A DNA stretch of 64,000 nucleotides, taken from contig RDEW01000026.1 of the NCBI GenBank assembly GCA_011109175.1, forward strand, positions 389,695 through 453,694. Direction: 5' to 3'. Shown in pieces: positions 21,580 to 33,481 of the stretch. Within the stretch, counting starts at the first letter, position 1. Every line of letters begins with the position of its first letter. The position numbers and the translations under genes were made by a program. Origin of the DNA: Dicyema japonicum (lineage: Eukaryota > Dicyemida > Rhombozoa > Dicyemidae). The notes beneath the pieces were generated by a model that was not told the origin of the DNA, searched no databases, and worked only from the letters and a program-made list of their open reading frames with translations.

Positions 21580-21874
21580 GGTGGCATAGTGGTTATGTGT
21601 CGGGCTTAAGTGGCTTAGGTTACGGGTTCGATCTCGCTGCTGTTCACCTGGTGGAAGGTTCCACGCATCTACGATGCAGAAAGGGTTTGACGAGTGACGC
21701 CGTCATCAATGGATACTCACTGCGGAACTGGATTGTCTAGAAAGTACACTCACACAAAAAAAAGAAGTTGGTTCTACGATTAGTTAAAATTAACTGTTCT
21801 TCACTTAAATAAAGTGTGTGTCCTGCCTATGCGGAGCTATAAATACTATGGCTCTCGTGAAAAGGCTTTAAAAA
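21580..21874 (+). mobile_element. tRNA-derived SINE with 12-bp target duplication
   Basis: The head has RNA polymerase III box-A-like GTGGCATAGTGGTTATGTG and box-B-like GGGTTCGATCTC. A central core follows (GAGTGACGCCGTCATCAATG, GATACTCACTGCGGAACTGG). The 3' tail is CCTGCCTATGCGGAGC, then ATACTATGGCTCTCGTGAAA and an A-run. AAGCACCAGACT flanks both sides (21568-21579 and 21875-21886), a clean target-site duplication. The tail resembles the end of LINE-B (TATTATGGCTCTCGTGAAAG near 6200 on minus), so LINE-B is the likely mobilising partner. Confidence 0.85.
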
Positions 21875-22089
21875 AAGCACCAGACTCGGATGTCTCTCAC
21901 TAAGGTGGATCTGATGACGCCAATAAAAGAAAGAAAGAGATATTTAATTAAATAGTTTAGAATTCAGCATGGAATTTGATTCAGAAATAAGAACACAAAT
22001 TAAAGTCTCCATGAAACTCATGATTTATTAAAAATTACACCAAAAAATGAATCTTCTACAACATTTATTAATTCATTGAACTTAATCCA

Positions 22090-22440
22090 GGCCCTCCACT
22101 ATCAATTCTGCAGATAAACATTAACGGAATCAATAGCAAAAGTCTCGAACTACAGTCTTTCATTAAAGAACAGAACAGTGACCTAATTTTACTTCAAAAA
22201 AGCAGACTTACTCCATCACATACCCTGCATTTTCCAGGATACCACTGCATCCGCCTGGACCGCTCAAACCGCCGTGGTGGGGGTCTCCTCATCATTATAA
22301 GAGATAACATTCGATTTACGGACATCTCAGCGAAACTACAATCACTAATAAACGATGGGACTACGGAAATATCTGGGATATCAATTACAAGTGGTTTCGG
22401 GACTCTCAAATTACAAACATCTAAATGTAAACTTCTCTAT
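22090..22440 (+). mobile_element. LINE-D APE endonuclease N-terminus
   Basis: The frame reads ILQININGINSKSLELQSFI, KEQNSDLILLQKSRLTPSHT, HFPGYHCIRLDRSNRRGGGL, LIIIRDNIRFTDISAKLQSL. This is the start of an AP-endonuclease-like domain of jockey/CR1-type LINEs. The catalytic Glu expected in the LLQE-like box is Lys here, consistent with decay. Nothing recognisable follows. Confidence 0.8.
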
Positions 22441-24685
22441 GATAGAGACACCTGTCAGAAGCTGGACGTATAGGGTGATAATCAAAATAATTCTACGTAT
22501 ATTGCGATGATGGCAGCCTCATTATGCGTGTTTTCACGTCAATAGAAACTCAATAAATTTGTCGCACGATTTTGTCAACTACTCTGGATATCAGTTAATG
22601 TGCTGCAACAAGAAAACGGTCTACAAATACATGTCATTATCCGACACAATATATTTTAGTGATCGAGACGCTTTTCATTAGAGTGAATTTATTCCAAAAG
22701 ATCACAAGTAGAGACCCAGAAGTAGATATAATTTGATCCCGACTCATCCCAGTAGACACTCAACATGGCTCTTTGTTTTTCCCCGAGCCCATACAATCCC
22801 GTCATGGAAGGGGAACTTATTATACGAAAATAAAATTTAAGCGATATAAGTTCAGCTTTATTGAATTTCCTAGAGAACCAAATTGACTTTTTTGATTGTT
22901 GGAGGCAAAGAGCATATCTTCAACTGCACGTAAGTTCTCGATAGCAGGCATAGTGGTTTGATAGAAATATTTGATGGTAAGACGACCAACTGAAAAGAAA
23001 TTTTTTTGCTTTTAGACATTCCTCTACAATAGTTTTTTCGTAAAGACATCTATGTACACATATCAATCACACGACACGTGGAGCTGTATTGGTTTTACAG
23101 CCTAGTTGATACTCTTTGAAGTTAAGCATCCCTAGTTAGACTTCAGTCAGTCAAATAGAGTTGTTTGTTGTTCTTTAGGTGTGAGAAAGACAACAAGGTC
23201 TCTTCATTCCTTTTCAAGTCATTCAGTGACATGAACGAGTCTACACATATCTTTGACCTTCAGCTGTTTGTAGTTCCAAATCTCTCACAAGACTTCCAGA
23301 ATGCTACTCACTACTGTTTTTAACATACACGTGACTACAAATCTGATTTACCTCCGACTCAGCCACAAACGGAGGCATTCTATAAATTCGAGGTCAGTTT
23401 ACTAAAAATTGAATGCTGGGTTTGTTATTAGGAATTTAGAGTTGAACTCACAGAATAGATTGAGTAACCCCAATATCACTGGACCAATATTCTGGAAGTC
23501 TATCTTATTTTTGGCCTCTTTGGTATTAATGCTCCGTCCAATCTTTTTAATAAAATATAAAGACAGAATCCTCGGAGATCTCTACTGAGAAGGTTCGAGT
23601 CATTTGTCAGTCCTACGTAAAAAAACATGCTGAAAATGTATAGAATTACCATTTCCTTATTCCTATTAATTTTTTGAAGGAGTCGATAACAAATGTTTGG
23701 AAAACTCAAATAAAGGAATGAATCTTATTTCCTACTTCATAAAGCCCTAATAAAACTAACTGAATCCAACTCTATTGAACCCAAGCATTGAGGTACCATT
23801 ACTACTTTGCACTCTATATTAGCTTGTATATGTTAGAGGAGTACAGCCTTTACCTCATTATTGCCCCCTCTATAACTGCGAGGGAAATATGCTGAAATAA
23901 CTACGAACATTATAGAGAAATTTCAAGAATTTAGATTTGACTTGTCATCCACTCACAAAAGAAGGACGAAGATCAGATTCTCAGAATTTCTTCAATTGAA
24001 ACTTGAATAGATTTGAACAAGAATCTTATGATTATGCGATACATTTTTTTCGAAAAGTCAAGAGTCCAGATATAGCTTGATGCCCAGCTCTAGGGGATCT
24101 TCATGAGCCGTCATAATTACCACTATTTTTCTGCAATTAACCACTTTGCCAGGAATATTGTTCGTAAATTTAATTATGAAATTAAATTATGTAATAAACT
24201 ACGTAATATTTTAATAATAATTAATATATAAACAACGTGTTAAAATAAGAACCACAAATAGAAATCTCATCATATTTCGCATATAAACAAAATCTGCTTC
24301 TCAATACCTCCAATTCGAACCAAAACAAACAAAACCTCAAAAATAACACAAAATAGCATCATCATTTCATTTTTCTGAGATTTTCATTTCCCGTTTATTA
24401 AACACATAATCTCTATTGTTTGATTAAATGCCTAAACTATTATTTCTTGCTGTCTTCAAAAACAAACCTAACAATTTCCACAATATATTAAAATGTCTNA
24501 AAATTTCATTTTTTCAATTCACAATCGTTTAGAATAATTTATGAGTTGGGCTTTTAGATAAACGATCCGTTCAGCCATTTTTCATTTCATGTCTACTTTA
24601 ATTCATTAATATGAACACCACAGACGATTTTATTGCTTATTCCATTTATGTCATTTTCATGTTTATCCACGTCGAACAAGTAGAA
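22441..24685. other. AT-rich region without supported genes
   Basis: Only scattered short frames are present. The best is on the minus strand at about 23400-23590 (IDFQNIGPVILGLLNLFCEF), which lacks a start, clear splice sites and any recognised family. An n lies at 24499. Confidence 0.4.
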
Positions 24686-24689
24686 GACG

Positions 24690-27300
24690 TTGGGAAATAA
24701 TACCTTCCATAATACTCAGGACTGCATTTTCTTCAATAAATAAATTTAATACTTGATTCCTTCCCATCCACAAGTTATTTCCTGTGTACTTATAAGTAAT
24801 CCGTTATTTAACTTAATAGTTGAATTTTCAGTGGATTAATTACTTTAGGAATAGTGAAAATTACATTATGAAGCACTTGTTCCCCCCAAAGATAAAGCCT
24901 TATTTCGGATATAAACCCTGTTTTTTCAAAAATCGGCCTTCCATTCTGAGATATTAAATTCTTTTGCTGAGTCTTCCACAAACACAGTTCGTTTGCTCTT
25001 CGTTTCTATAGTCAGAATTTCCTAGTAATAATTATTGAAAATATTGGCCACATTGACATGGGATGGAGTTGTTCTATTCACAACAGATCCCGGTAGTAGA
25101 TTCCATCTAAATTATCAGTGAAACCTGTCAGTTCATCCTCCTGGTGGGATGGAGTTGTTCTATTCACAACAGATCCCGGTAGTAGATTCCATCTAAATTA
25201 TCAGTGAAACCTGTCAGTTCATCCTCCTGGTTGTGAGACTACGATTAGAAACTACTTTAAATATAATTGTGTTATTAAATGCCTTATATTTGAAGCAAAC
25301 AGACAATAATCAAAAAATAATACAAAAATCATTATATAAAACAGTAATTTATTAAATAAATCATTTTGCTACGAATTAATTTATCATCACGTACATTCTA
25401 ATTTGGGAAATAGTTTCATAATCGAATAAGCATGTATTTCTGGTGATGTTTCAAATTACTATAACACAGGATATTTTCAGATCATATCGTCTAATAATAT
25501 ACAGATTTATTTTGTCCATGAGAACTGAGCTGTTAATACCCACCTGTTAATTGGTTTTATAAAGTCTAATGGAAAAGTAATTATTTATTACATTCATATA
25601 CAAAAACGAAAAATTGGAGCGAGAAAAACAATCTTTGATATTTCCTTACCCATTATTCCCAAATTCTTATAAATGTCAAATAAAATTTCGTTACGAAGCA
25701 ATAGTTCCTCTCATGAAAATGCCCAATGTTATAAATAAAACCTGTTCTGGCAAAAAATAGTCTTAATTCTTTTTCGGAGATACTTGGCAGTAAATTTCCC
25801 ACTTACATTACTGTCATGTACTTTACTGTCGCAGGTAGAAGATTTCATCAAAATTATGAGTAAAACCTTAGATTTTATCCACCTCTGACTATGTGTGAGA
25901 CTGTAATTCAAAACAACATAAAAATCAATGAGAAATTGTTTATTTATCAATCAAAACAAAAATAGAGTAAGAGAGTCGGGCTTATACTTGTCATTTTTGC
26001 GAGTTTAGAAAATTTATGTTATTTTGCCTATAAAGTAATCAACTCAATTTTTAATGAGAAATTTTTATTATTCAAAACAAAAAATCAAAATAATCAAGCA
26101 GAATGAATGAATTGAATGGCAGTGAACTTCTTTCGAACAACAACTTTCTTTCCTTTACCTAAGAGTCCGCTTGTCTCTACGGAAAAAGAAATGATTAATA
26201 ATTCGAGTTGAAGAAAACGGGTGGGAAATAATACCCCCCATAATTACTTAAGACTGGAATTTCCTAAACAATAAAATATATTTAATACTTGATTTCTAGT
26301 CCATCCACAAGTTATTAGCTGATTTTTTATAGTTAATCCGTTATTTGACAAAATCGCAAAAACTGCGGAGGGGTTGTCATGGTAACTAAAAATTATCAAA
26401 AATATACGTAACGAAGCAATTTATTACATAAAAACCGTATTTTGTTCAATTTTGCCATTTTTGTAATCTCTACATACCAGACAGATTCATCAAATTCTTA
26501 AAGTAAAAGTTGCTAATAAGATTTTTGCTAAGTAAAAAAATAATTATAACTTTGAGAAATAATATTCGATTTTTAATTTATACATTCTAATATTAAAATA
26601 CTTATTGCAAACAAATCCATCAGAATTATGGAAAGGATGTGAAATATAAAGGAATTTTTATTATTGATTCAAAACTCCATTTTTGTTTTCACTCATTTTA
26701 TAATTCTCAATGGAGAATCTTAGGACAATGAATCAAAACCAATCAGTTCAGCCACCGCTGACTGTTGTGACTACAAATAGTTTTAGTGGATATGAATTAA
26801 ATTATGAAGTCTTCTTTCCGGCCTTCAAAGTAGTACGCTCTTCCTTGTACAGTCTTCACTTTGCTCTTCTGAGCGGACTGATATTATATTTCCGAGTCAA
26901 AGTTACTTAAAAGTTTAACTAAAACGTTTTTTTCAATCTTGTTTTTCACTTTCTCAAGAAACCGAAGCAATAAGCAGCAAATCCTTGATCTTCCTCAGAA
27001 AAACTCGGGCGTATGGTCTCGCTAATAAGCCAAGATGACTTTGAAACACAATGGCCTATCCAATTGGTCTCCATAGCGATCCATAGTGTAAACCTCGCTC
27101 GTAAGGAATGTATAAAGGCTCCATAACAACTCAAGACTTGATTTTCTTAAAATAAATAAAATCAATTTAATACTTCTTGATTTTCACCGTCCACATAATA
27201 TTGTCCGGTTTCATACAAATAATCAGTTATTAACAAAATAGGGAAACTGCCGAGGGTAGTCAGGGTAACTAAATAAATAATAAAAATATAAATGACACCT
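24690..27300. repeat. Diverged repeated blocks
   Basis: A block containing GGGAAATAATACC, TTTAATACTTGATT and CATCCACAAGTTAT occurs at about 24690-24830 and 26221-26370, and more diverged at about 27100-27270. A second block (ACGAAGCA... near 24870, 25694 and 26408) recurs between them. The spacing is irregular (about 0.7-1.5 kb). It looks like an old segmental or satellite-like array. No coding function is visible. Confidence 0.55.
25059..25230. repeat. Tandem duplication, period 86 bp
   Basis: The unit TGGGATGGAGTTGTTCTATT...TTCATCCTCCTGG is repeated exactly twice (25059-25144 and 25145-25230). Its start, with ACATTGACATGGGATGGAGT just before, resembles the LINE-C TWDGVV coding segment, so a tiny LINE-C scrap may be included. 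Confidence 0.9.
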
Positions 27301-28439
27301 CTTAGGAATTGACAGAGTCATGTACATAGTTATTAACTAAATAATGTAGCTAACGTAGTTAACCTATTATTCGACGAATAAAGGTTTCGAATCATAGTCA
27401 TAGTAGGATCTCTGTTATCAAATCCATTTTGATAGTACAGTAAACTCTCGAATATGGCACTCTTAAATTTGCCAATTCTGAAATTCGCCATTTTTATTGA
27501 TGTTTTTTATTTTCAATAATATTTGCCAACATTTTTAAAAAATTATTTTTATTTTTTTTAAATATTTTTAAAATTTAAATAATTCAAAGCAAGCATGGGT
27601 CGGAATGTTCCTGTTGGAGGCGACAACAAAATTTCAATTGCTCAAAAAGTGGTAATATTGCTGTATAAAGAAACCAAAAAATCAGCTTCATATCAGACAA
27701 TATGCAACAGGTTTTCTTCTATTTTTAAAAAGAGAATCTCAAGGACAGTCAATGCAATGTTAATGAATGCAGAATCGCTTTCATTTCAGTCAAGAACAGA
27801 AATCCTAAGCTAAAAACTTGTAAAAAATTAAAATATTTATAGCTTTATGAAAATCTAGTACATTGGATGGATTTAATGGAATCAAAAGGTATACTATTTA
27901 CTCTAACATTTAAAGTGCTTTATTGAACGATTCTTTAATATTACATAAGGCAGAATTTTTCGCTAAAGAACTTTCGTTAACTAATTTTAAAGATTTTTAC
28001 GGGTTTTTGAAAAAATAAAAAAAAATACATGGATTTCGAATGCGTTAATTACATGGGGAATGCGCACTTAAAAACATGTGGATATTAATGGCTTTTTAAA
28101 AGAATTTGATAAGTTTCAGAGTTACTTGTCTGAAATATTTATTATTTGGATGAGACAGGAATATTTTATAAATTGATCCCTTCCTGGGATATTTGCAAAT
28201 CACTATTGAGGAAGAAATTAAAAGTTATTGAGGAACAAACAGAATCCAGTTATGTAGAAGTACATGAGTCATTAAACCACGCTGAAATGCTTCTAAAATT
28301 AAGCGAGATTGAAAATTAGAAAACATTGAAAATGATAATAATGCAGAATTCATTCCTTCAATAAGAAGATATAAATAAAATATCAAAAATTCTAATAAGA
28401 GGCAATTGGGAATTAAATAAATCTTTTATTAAGGAAAAA

Positions 28440-28645
28440 AATAGAGTAAACGGTTATATAGAGGCTGCCCTGACTGCGTGGCTATTCCCTCTCAGGGTGG
28501 CGAAAGAAATTTGCTTAAATAACCAGCACTGCTCACGAGGGTCCCCTGTTCGTGCAGCGATCCGATTCCCTAGACGACTCAAGAATTCCAGCGTCGCAAG
28601 CGCAAGGGAACCAGACTTTTCAACGGCGAGTGGAACAAACAAAAA
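28440..28645 (-). mobile_element. LINE-A 3' end nested in T1
   Basis: The minus strand encodes the LINE-A C-terminus: VPLAVEKSGSLALATLEFLS, then DPREQCWLFKQISFATLRGN and SHAVRAASI before the stop. It aligns with the copies at 33485 and 47105. Confidence 0.85.
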
Positions 28646-28649
28646 ATCC

Positions 28650-28978
28650 TTCGGTAGGATCGGACTTGAGTATTATTATGCCACTTTCACAAAATCCATA
28701 ATGATTACATGTGCAACACTCAAAGAAACAATATTTGTAGTTAGTCTTTTCCATCTTCCTCTGTCGAATGCGAGTGATCTCAATTCGTCCAGGTCGTCCC
28801 CCCGTCTTTAGATTTTTTCTCACACGATTTAGGTCTTTGTTTAAGGCAGTCGGAAGTGTCGATCTAGGTCGTCCGCGGAAGGGTTTGTCGCAACTGTCAA
28901 CGTAATCTTCCATCGCTTTGTTAGCGAGTGCGTCAGGGTTCATTCTTAGTACATGCCCAAATAGCCTCCACCGGGCAT
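28650..28978 (-). mobile_element. LINE-B 3' end nested in T1
   Basis: The minus strand encodes RMNPDALANKAMEDYVDSCD, then FRGRPRSTLPTALNKDLNRV, the C-terminal signature shared with 58473-58727. The 3' terminus shows TTGTGAAAGTGGCATAATAA. It lies immediately upstream, on the same strand, of the LINE-A end, so the insertion is a compound of two LINE 3' ends. Confidence 0.85.
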
Positions 28979-29189
28979 TACTTTAATAAAATTTAGTTAA
29001 TTTTTGTTTTCTTGGTTAAAAATATTGTTTTCCTTATAAATGAAATTTATTAATTTAAATATTTTAAATATCTTTAAATAAATTAATTAAAACTGCAAAT
29101 AAAACTTTATTCTGAAATCTGCTAATTATCAAATTTGCCACAATTTCGATGGAACCAAAAACTGCAAATTTGAGAGAGTTTACTGTATT

Positions 29190-29680
29190 AGTCTATCTGT
29201 TGATCTTATAAATATGTAAAACTGCATGGAATGAAAATTTTGAGTATAAAGAAAACCAAAGAAGTAGCAAATAATTTATTAATTGTCCACAGTTAACAAC
29301 ACCTGTTCTATCACACAATCCAATTGTGTTGATCAGTTTAACCGAAAATTATGTGATTTCTAGATGTTGTTGCGATCAATTTGGTATGTTCGTCTGATAA
29401 AATCATAATTTTTAAAAAGTGCAATCACTTGGTACAGTTTGCAATCTCTTTGAAAGTATTGACTGGTAAATAACTTATTTGTTCGATTCTCATTAATGTA
29501 TAAATCAATTTGGTAACTTTTGTCTGATAAAGTGACAATCTTCTCGACTTTGCTAATAACTGCTGCAATCAATTTAATGACTGGTGCGGTGAGTGGGCAA
29601 TTGGATATATACAATCGTTAACCATTTAGGAGACTCTGAAGAACATGGTCGTTCCTGAGCGTGCTGAGATAAGATTTCCA
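29190..29680. other. AT-rich interval, no gene
   Basis: A minus-strand frame (29360-29614) contains the segment KSYQIDLYINENRTNK and a second related segment near its end. It has no start context or recognised family and I do not call it. Confidence 0.4.
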
Positions 29681-29683
29681 AGT

Positions 29684-30380
29684 CTTTTGAAGAAAGCATA
29701 AAACAAAAGACCGAAGTCCCCTGAGCTTTCTTTGGGATAAGAACAAACGTCACATCGCTAAAAATCTAGCATTCTTCAGGCATTTATATTCTGGTCTTTC
29801 CAAAGACTCGACACCCCTTTCTAATTTTAAAGTTGGAATTTCTTGCATAAAATAATCTTTATTTTATCTCCCAATGCTTAAACGTGGATAAAGGATTACT
29901 TTATTATCGACGGAGGATCGTAGCTGGATCTAAGAAATGAGATTAAATAAAGAATCTCTATATTTCCATGGCAGTTAACCTAGGCTACGGTATATGGAAA
30001 AATAAAAGAAATCTGGTAGATTTCAAACCANGTCTCTTGAAGAAAGCATAAAATGAAATACCGAACTCCCCTGAGCTCTTTTTGGGTGAAGAACAAACGT
30101 CACATCACTAAGAATCTACCATACTTCAGGCACTTATATTTTAGCCTTCCCAAAGACTCAACATCCCTTTCTAATTTTAGAGTTAGAATTTCTTCCATAA
30201 AATAATCTTAATTTTATCTCTCAATGCTTAAACGTGGATAAAGGATTACTTTATTATCGACTGAGGATCGTAGCTTGATCTAAGAATTGAGATTAAATAA
30301 GGAATCTCTATATTTCCATGGCAGTTAACCTAGGCTACAGTATATGGAAAAATAAAAGAAATCTGGTAGATTTTAAACCA
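29684..30380. repeat. Direct duplication flanking a single n (29684-30030 and 30033-30380)
   Basis: Sequence from GTCTTTTGAAGAAAGCATAA to GGTAGATTTCAAACCA is repeated after the n at 30032 with several percent divergence. Likely haplotypes or overlapping contigs joined. Confidence 0.85.
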
Positions 30381-30742
30381 CAAAAACTAAAAATAGTAAA
30401 GAACAAGAAATCATGCGTTTCGGAAAATTCAATAAATTCTTATCTTTATTAAAATTCTAATTTAGAATCTGAGGCATCCAATTATGAAAATATCTCTACA
30501 GTCGGACAAGTTTACTGACTTAAAGGATCGGACATCAAGGATTGCCAGAACATTTCAACTCTGCAGTCGATGGAAAAAGTCGAGGTTACAATTCAAAGCA
30601 AAAGTATGTTAAATGAGTTGAAATTATATTTTCTGGTGAAGATAGTATTTCCTGTAAATTATATAAAGATTAGCAGAATTCCCACAAGAAGCAAAAAAAT
30701 GGTAGGTTTGATTTTTGAGATACAACCATTTGTGCTTCGAAA

Positions 30743-31080
30743 GATCTCCAATAAGACTCCATGATGTTTTTGTTAATAAAATTATTCAAATATGTATTTT
30801 TCAATAAATTCCGGGTTTAATACTTTTTTATTTATTTGTTCATAAAAAACGAAAATAATGAACAGGGAAATACTCACATTTTAATCAAAAACTCTGGATG
30901 ACATAAAAACTAAAGATCTCCAATAAGACTTCATGATGTTTTTGTTAATAAAAATATTCAAATATGTATTTTTCAATAAATCCTGGGTTTAATACTTTTT
31001 TATTTATTTGTTCATAAAAAACGAAAATAATGAACAGGGAAATACTCACATTTTAATCAAAAACTCTGGATGATATGGAA
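30743..31080. repeat. Tandem duplication, period 172 bp
   Basis: The unit starting GATCTCCAATAAGACT is repeated (30743 and 30915) with few differences and no n between. Confidence 0.88.
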
Positions 31081-31089
31081 ACTCAAGAA

Positions 31090-31520
31090 GATAAGGCAAA
31101 GACTTGTCTGATCTCACACGGGGAGGCACAAAAAGTAGCCGATAATTTCTAGAATATGAAAATCCATCGTAAAAATCATTGATAAAAAAATAGAATGTGA
31201 TATGTCATTTGCCTCCACATCGTTAGCTTAGCTTTAGTAAAAATCGTAGAAAATTCCTCATTCTCTACAAAGCTCATGAATTGGTTTTCATATAAAGAAG
31301 TTAAAAGTTAGATATNAAGAGGATAAGGCAAAGTAGCCGATAATTTCTAGAATATGAAAATCCATCGTAAAAATCATTGATAGAAAAATAGAATGTGATA
31401 TGTCATTTGCCTCCACATCGTTAGCTTAGCTTTAGTAAAAATCGTAGAAAATTCCTCATTCTCTACAAAGCTCATAAACAGGTTTTCATATAAAGAAGTT
31501 AAAAGTGAGATATTGACGTG
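31090..31520. repeat. Direct duplication flanking a single n at 31316
   Basis: AAAGTAGCCGATAATTTCTA through TTTTCATATAAAGAAGTTAA is present on both sides of the n with a few changes. An apparent contig join. Confidence 0.85.
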
Positions 31521-31634
31521 TTTTACTAAAAAGGATCACAAAATTGATTTGGTAAGGCATTTCCGCTTTATAAACTTAAAATATATACCGCTTTTACATT
31601 GTAGACAAGGGAGGTACTGAACGAAAGCATAAAA

Positions 31635-31856
31635 AACACGGGAGGCATACTTGACACGTGTATAAATATAGAAATGGAATTCTGAGTTGCTGACAAAGTG
31701 TTGATTTGCATAACACGAATCTTTCAATTATGGCATAATCAGTGTAACACGGGAGGCATACTTGACACGTGTATAAATATATAAATGGAATTCTGAGTTA
31801 CTGACAAAGTGTTGATTTGCATAACACGAATCTTTCAATTATGGCATAATCAGTGT
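31635..31856. repeat. Tandem duplication, period 111 bp
   Basis: AACACGGGAGGCATACTTGA through GGCATAATCAGTGT is repeated head-to-tail (31635 and 31746) with two or three differences. Confidence 0.9.
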
Positions 31857-32344
31857 GTAACAACGTAGTGTATAGAACAAAGGTGCTTTCTGGATCCTTG
31901 GACTCTAAGAAAGCGATAAATATGAGGAAACTGATATTACAAATAAATGTTTCAAATAGCAAATCCATCAAGTCCAACGTTAAAGAAATTTTAGCGTACT
32001 CGTCTTAGTTTTGATAAATACTCAATGATATTTTAAATATTCGTTTTTAAATTGTATTAAATTGTCTTATTTTGATAGAAAATATGAAGTTTTCAATTAT
32101 TGTTTGTTTATGTTTTAAAAAATGTAATTATAAGGAGAAATTTTTTTTACGTCGTTTAAATCGAATATTGGAATAAATCACTGTATTGTATTCAACGGTA
32201 AATGAAGAAGTATTTTTTCGGTTATATTTTAGTATTTTTGTGAATTCTTTATATATTAATGATTATACAATTATTATATGTGTTTTTGAATAATTAGATT
32301 ACTAAAAATTATATAATTTAATTTTTCTACATTCTTTATGGGTA

Positions 32345-32560
32345 CTCTCATGGGATTCGAGTCATTGTGGACGACAAAACATTATAACCAGACCTCTTAG
32401 AATATCTGGATGGGAGAAATGTTGAGGATCTTTTTACTCGTTCGGGAACAGAAGGAATGTTTATAGACTTGCAGGATCGCTGGGATTTAATTGACTGGGC
32501 GTTTTTAGTGGTCACCAGCTTTATTCATTTTAGCAGAACTAGATAATTCCTCAACTTTCC
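32345..32560 (+). pseudogene. Decayed coding fragment, unidentified
   Basis: A plus-strand frame with one in-frame TAA reads HGIRVIVDDKTL, stop, PDLLEYLDGRNVEDLFTR and FIDLQDRWDLIDWAFLVV, ending at 32548. Composition and length look protein-coding, but no family is recognised. It could be a host exon or part of an element. Confidence 0.35.
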
Positions 32561-32582
32561 CTTTGCTATGACTTCTAATCAC

Positions 32583-32645
32583 ATGATCCCAGCGCGCTCT
32601 AGCAGAGACCTAAACTTGGCTCGATGCTCATCCCTCGACCCCACA
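32583..32645 (-). mobile_element. LINE-D C-terminal scrap
   Basis: The minus strand encodes RDEHRAKFRSLLERAGIM and a stop, matching the EEHR...GIT C-terminal signature of LINE-D. Confidence 0.6.
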
Positions 32646-32909
32646 CATGATAATCATTAAGGTGATTTTTTGTCTATATTTATTTGTTCTTAAAATTGTT
32701 AAAAATTTTCAAAAAATGTAGTTTTTAGTCAAAATAACATNTCCACCGAATGTAAAGGAATTTGCTTTGAGTCGGTTTGAACCCTATGATTGTGTTATTG
32801 CATCCCCTTCGTTTTGTTCACAAAGTTAATTCCAGTGGATTTTTCATTTACCGTTTTATTGATTTTAATTGCCACGGAATTTATATTGACTATGATAATC
32901 TCCTTAAAG

Positions 32910-33111
32910 CTGTACTTTCTCCATTTGAAGTCATATCTGAGTCATTTCCCTTTTTTTCTTGTAGTTGTTAACTTTTTTATCATTAGAGGTTAATGTTAAT
33001 AAAAAAATATCTGTACTTTCTTCCTTTGAAGTCATATCTGAGTCATTACCCTTTTTTTCTTGTAGTTGTTAACTTTTTTATCATTAGAGGTTAATGTTAA
33101 TAAAAAAATAT
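32910..33111. repeat. Tandem duplication, period 101 bp
   Basis: CTGTACTTTCTCCATTTGAA through GTTAATAAAAAAATAT is repeated at 33011. The flanking frames (32777-32993) are hydrophobic but unassigned. Confidence 0.9.
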
Positions 33112-33481
33112 AATAAATGGTTCCCCTGATATGGAAGCACATAGTGTCATTGTGCACAAAAAGATGAAGTCTTTTCATTGTATCAGTCATAAAAAAATTC
33201 CCTTTCTTTGATGATCTCAGACTCTGGTGAAAAGAACAGAACCACTGACTTTATTCGTTTAAAAATGGAAAAACTTTTGTGTAGGTTCATAGCTTTCCTT
33301 TCTGGAAATCAATTGTTCTATCACTCTGAGCTATATTCTAATGGATGTGACCTCAAAGGAATTGATCCACAATTCACTATTATAATTCCATTTTGATGAA
33401 ATACATAAATTAATAAAATTTGATGAAAAAATGAACTTTTTGTTTTATTCTATCAAAAATTTATTAACAATAAAATATTAT

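Larger units (their letters stand above)
27438..29185 (+). mobile_element. Tigger/pogo-like DNA transposon (family T1) with nested insertions
   Basis: The termini are CAGTAAACTCTCGAATATGG at 27438 and the complement of CAGTAAACTCTCTCAAATTT ending at 29185. TA is duplicated at 27436-27437 and 29186-29187. The transposase N-terminus is at 27595-27813 (MGRNVPVGGDNKISIAQKVV, SYQTICNRFSSIFKK), a CENP-B-type helix-turn-helix. Further coding relics follow to 28400 (DETGIFYKL-like near 28150). LINE-A and LINE-B 3' ends sit inside at about 28415-28978. Confidence 0.88.

Noticed and set aside
23085-23165. Segment resembling part of 5S rRNA (GAAGTTAAGCATCCCTAGTT, then AGACTTCAGTC)
   Set aside because: Similarity covers only a central stretch, the stem partners do not pair, and no terminator follows. 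Too weak to call an RNA gene.
25059-25230. Real LINE-C insertion at the 86-bp repeat
   Set aside because: Only about 20 bp resemble LINE-C coding sequence; the rest is unrelated, so chance or a tiny scrap cannot be distinguished.
28454-28500. Plus-strand ALTAWLFPLR motif repeated at several loci
   Set aside because: It is the reverse-strand reading of the conserved LINE-A C-terminus (LRGNSHAVRA) and not a separate gene.
32777-32993. Two overlapping hydrophobic frames as a membrane protein gene
   Set aside because: No start context, no splice model, and the 3' part lies in a 101-bp tandem duplication of AT-rich DNA.
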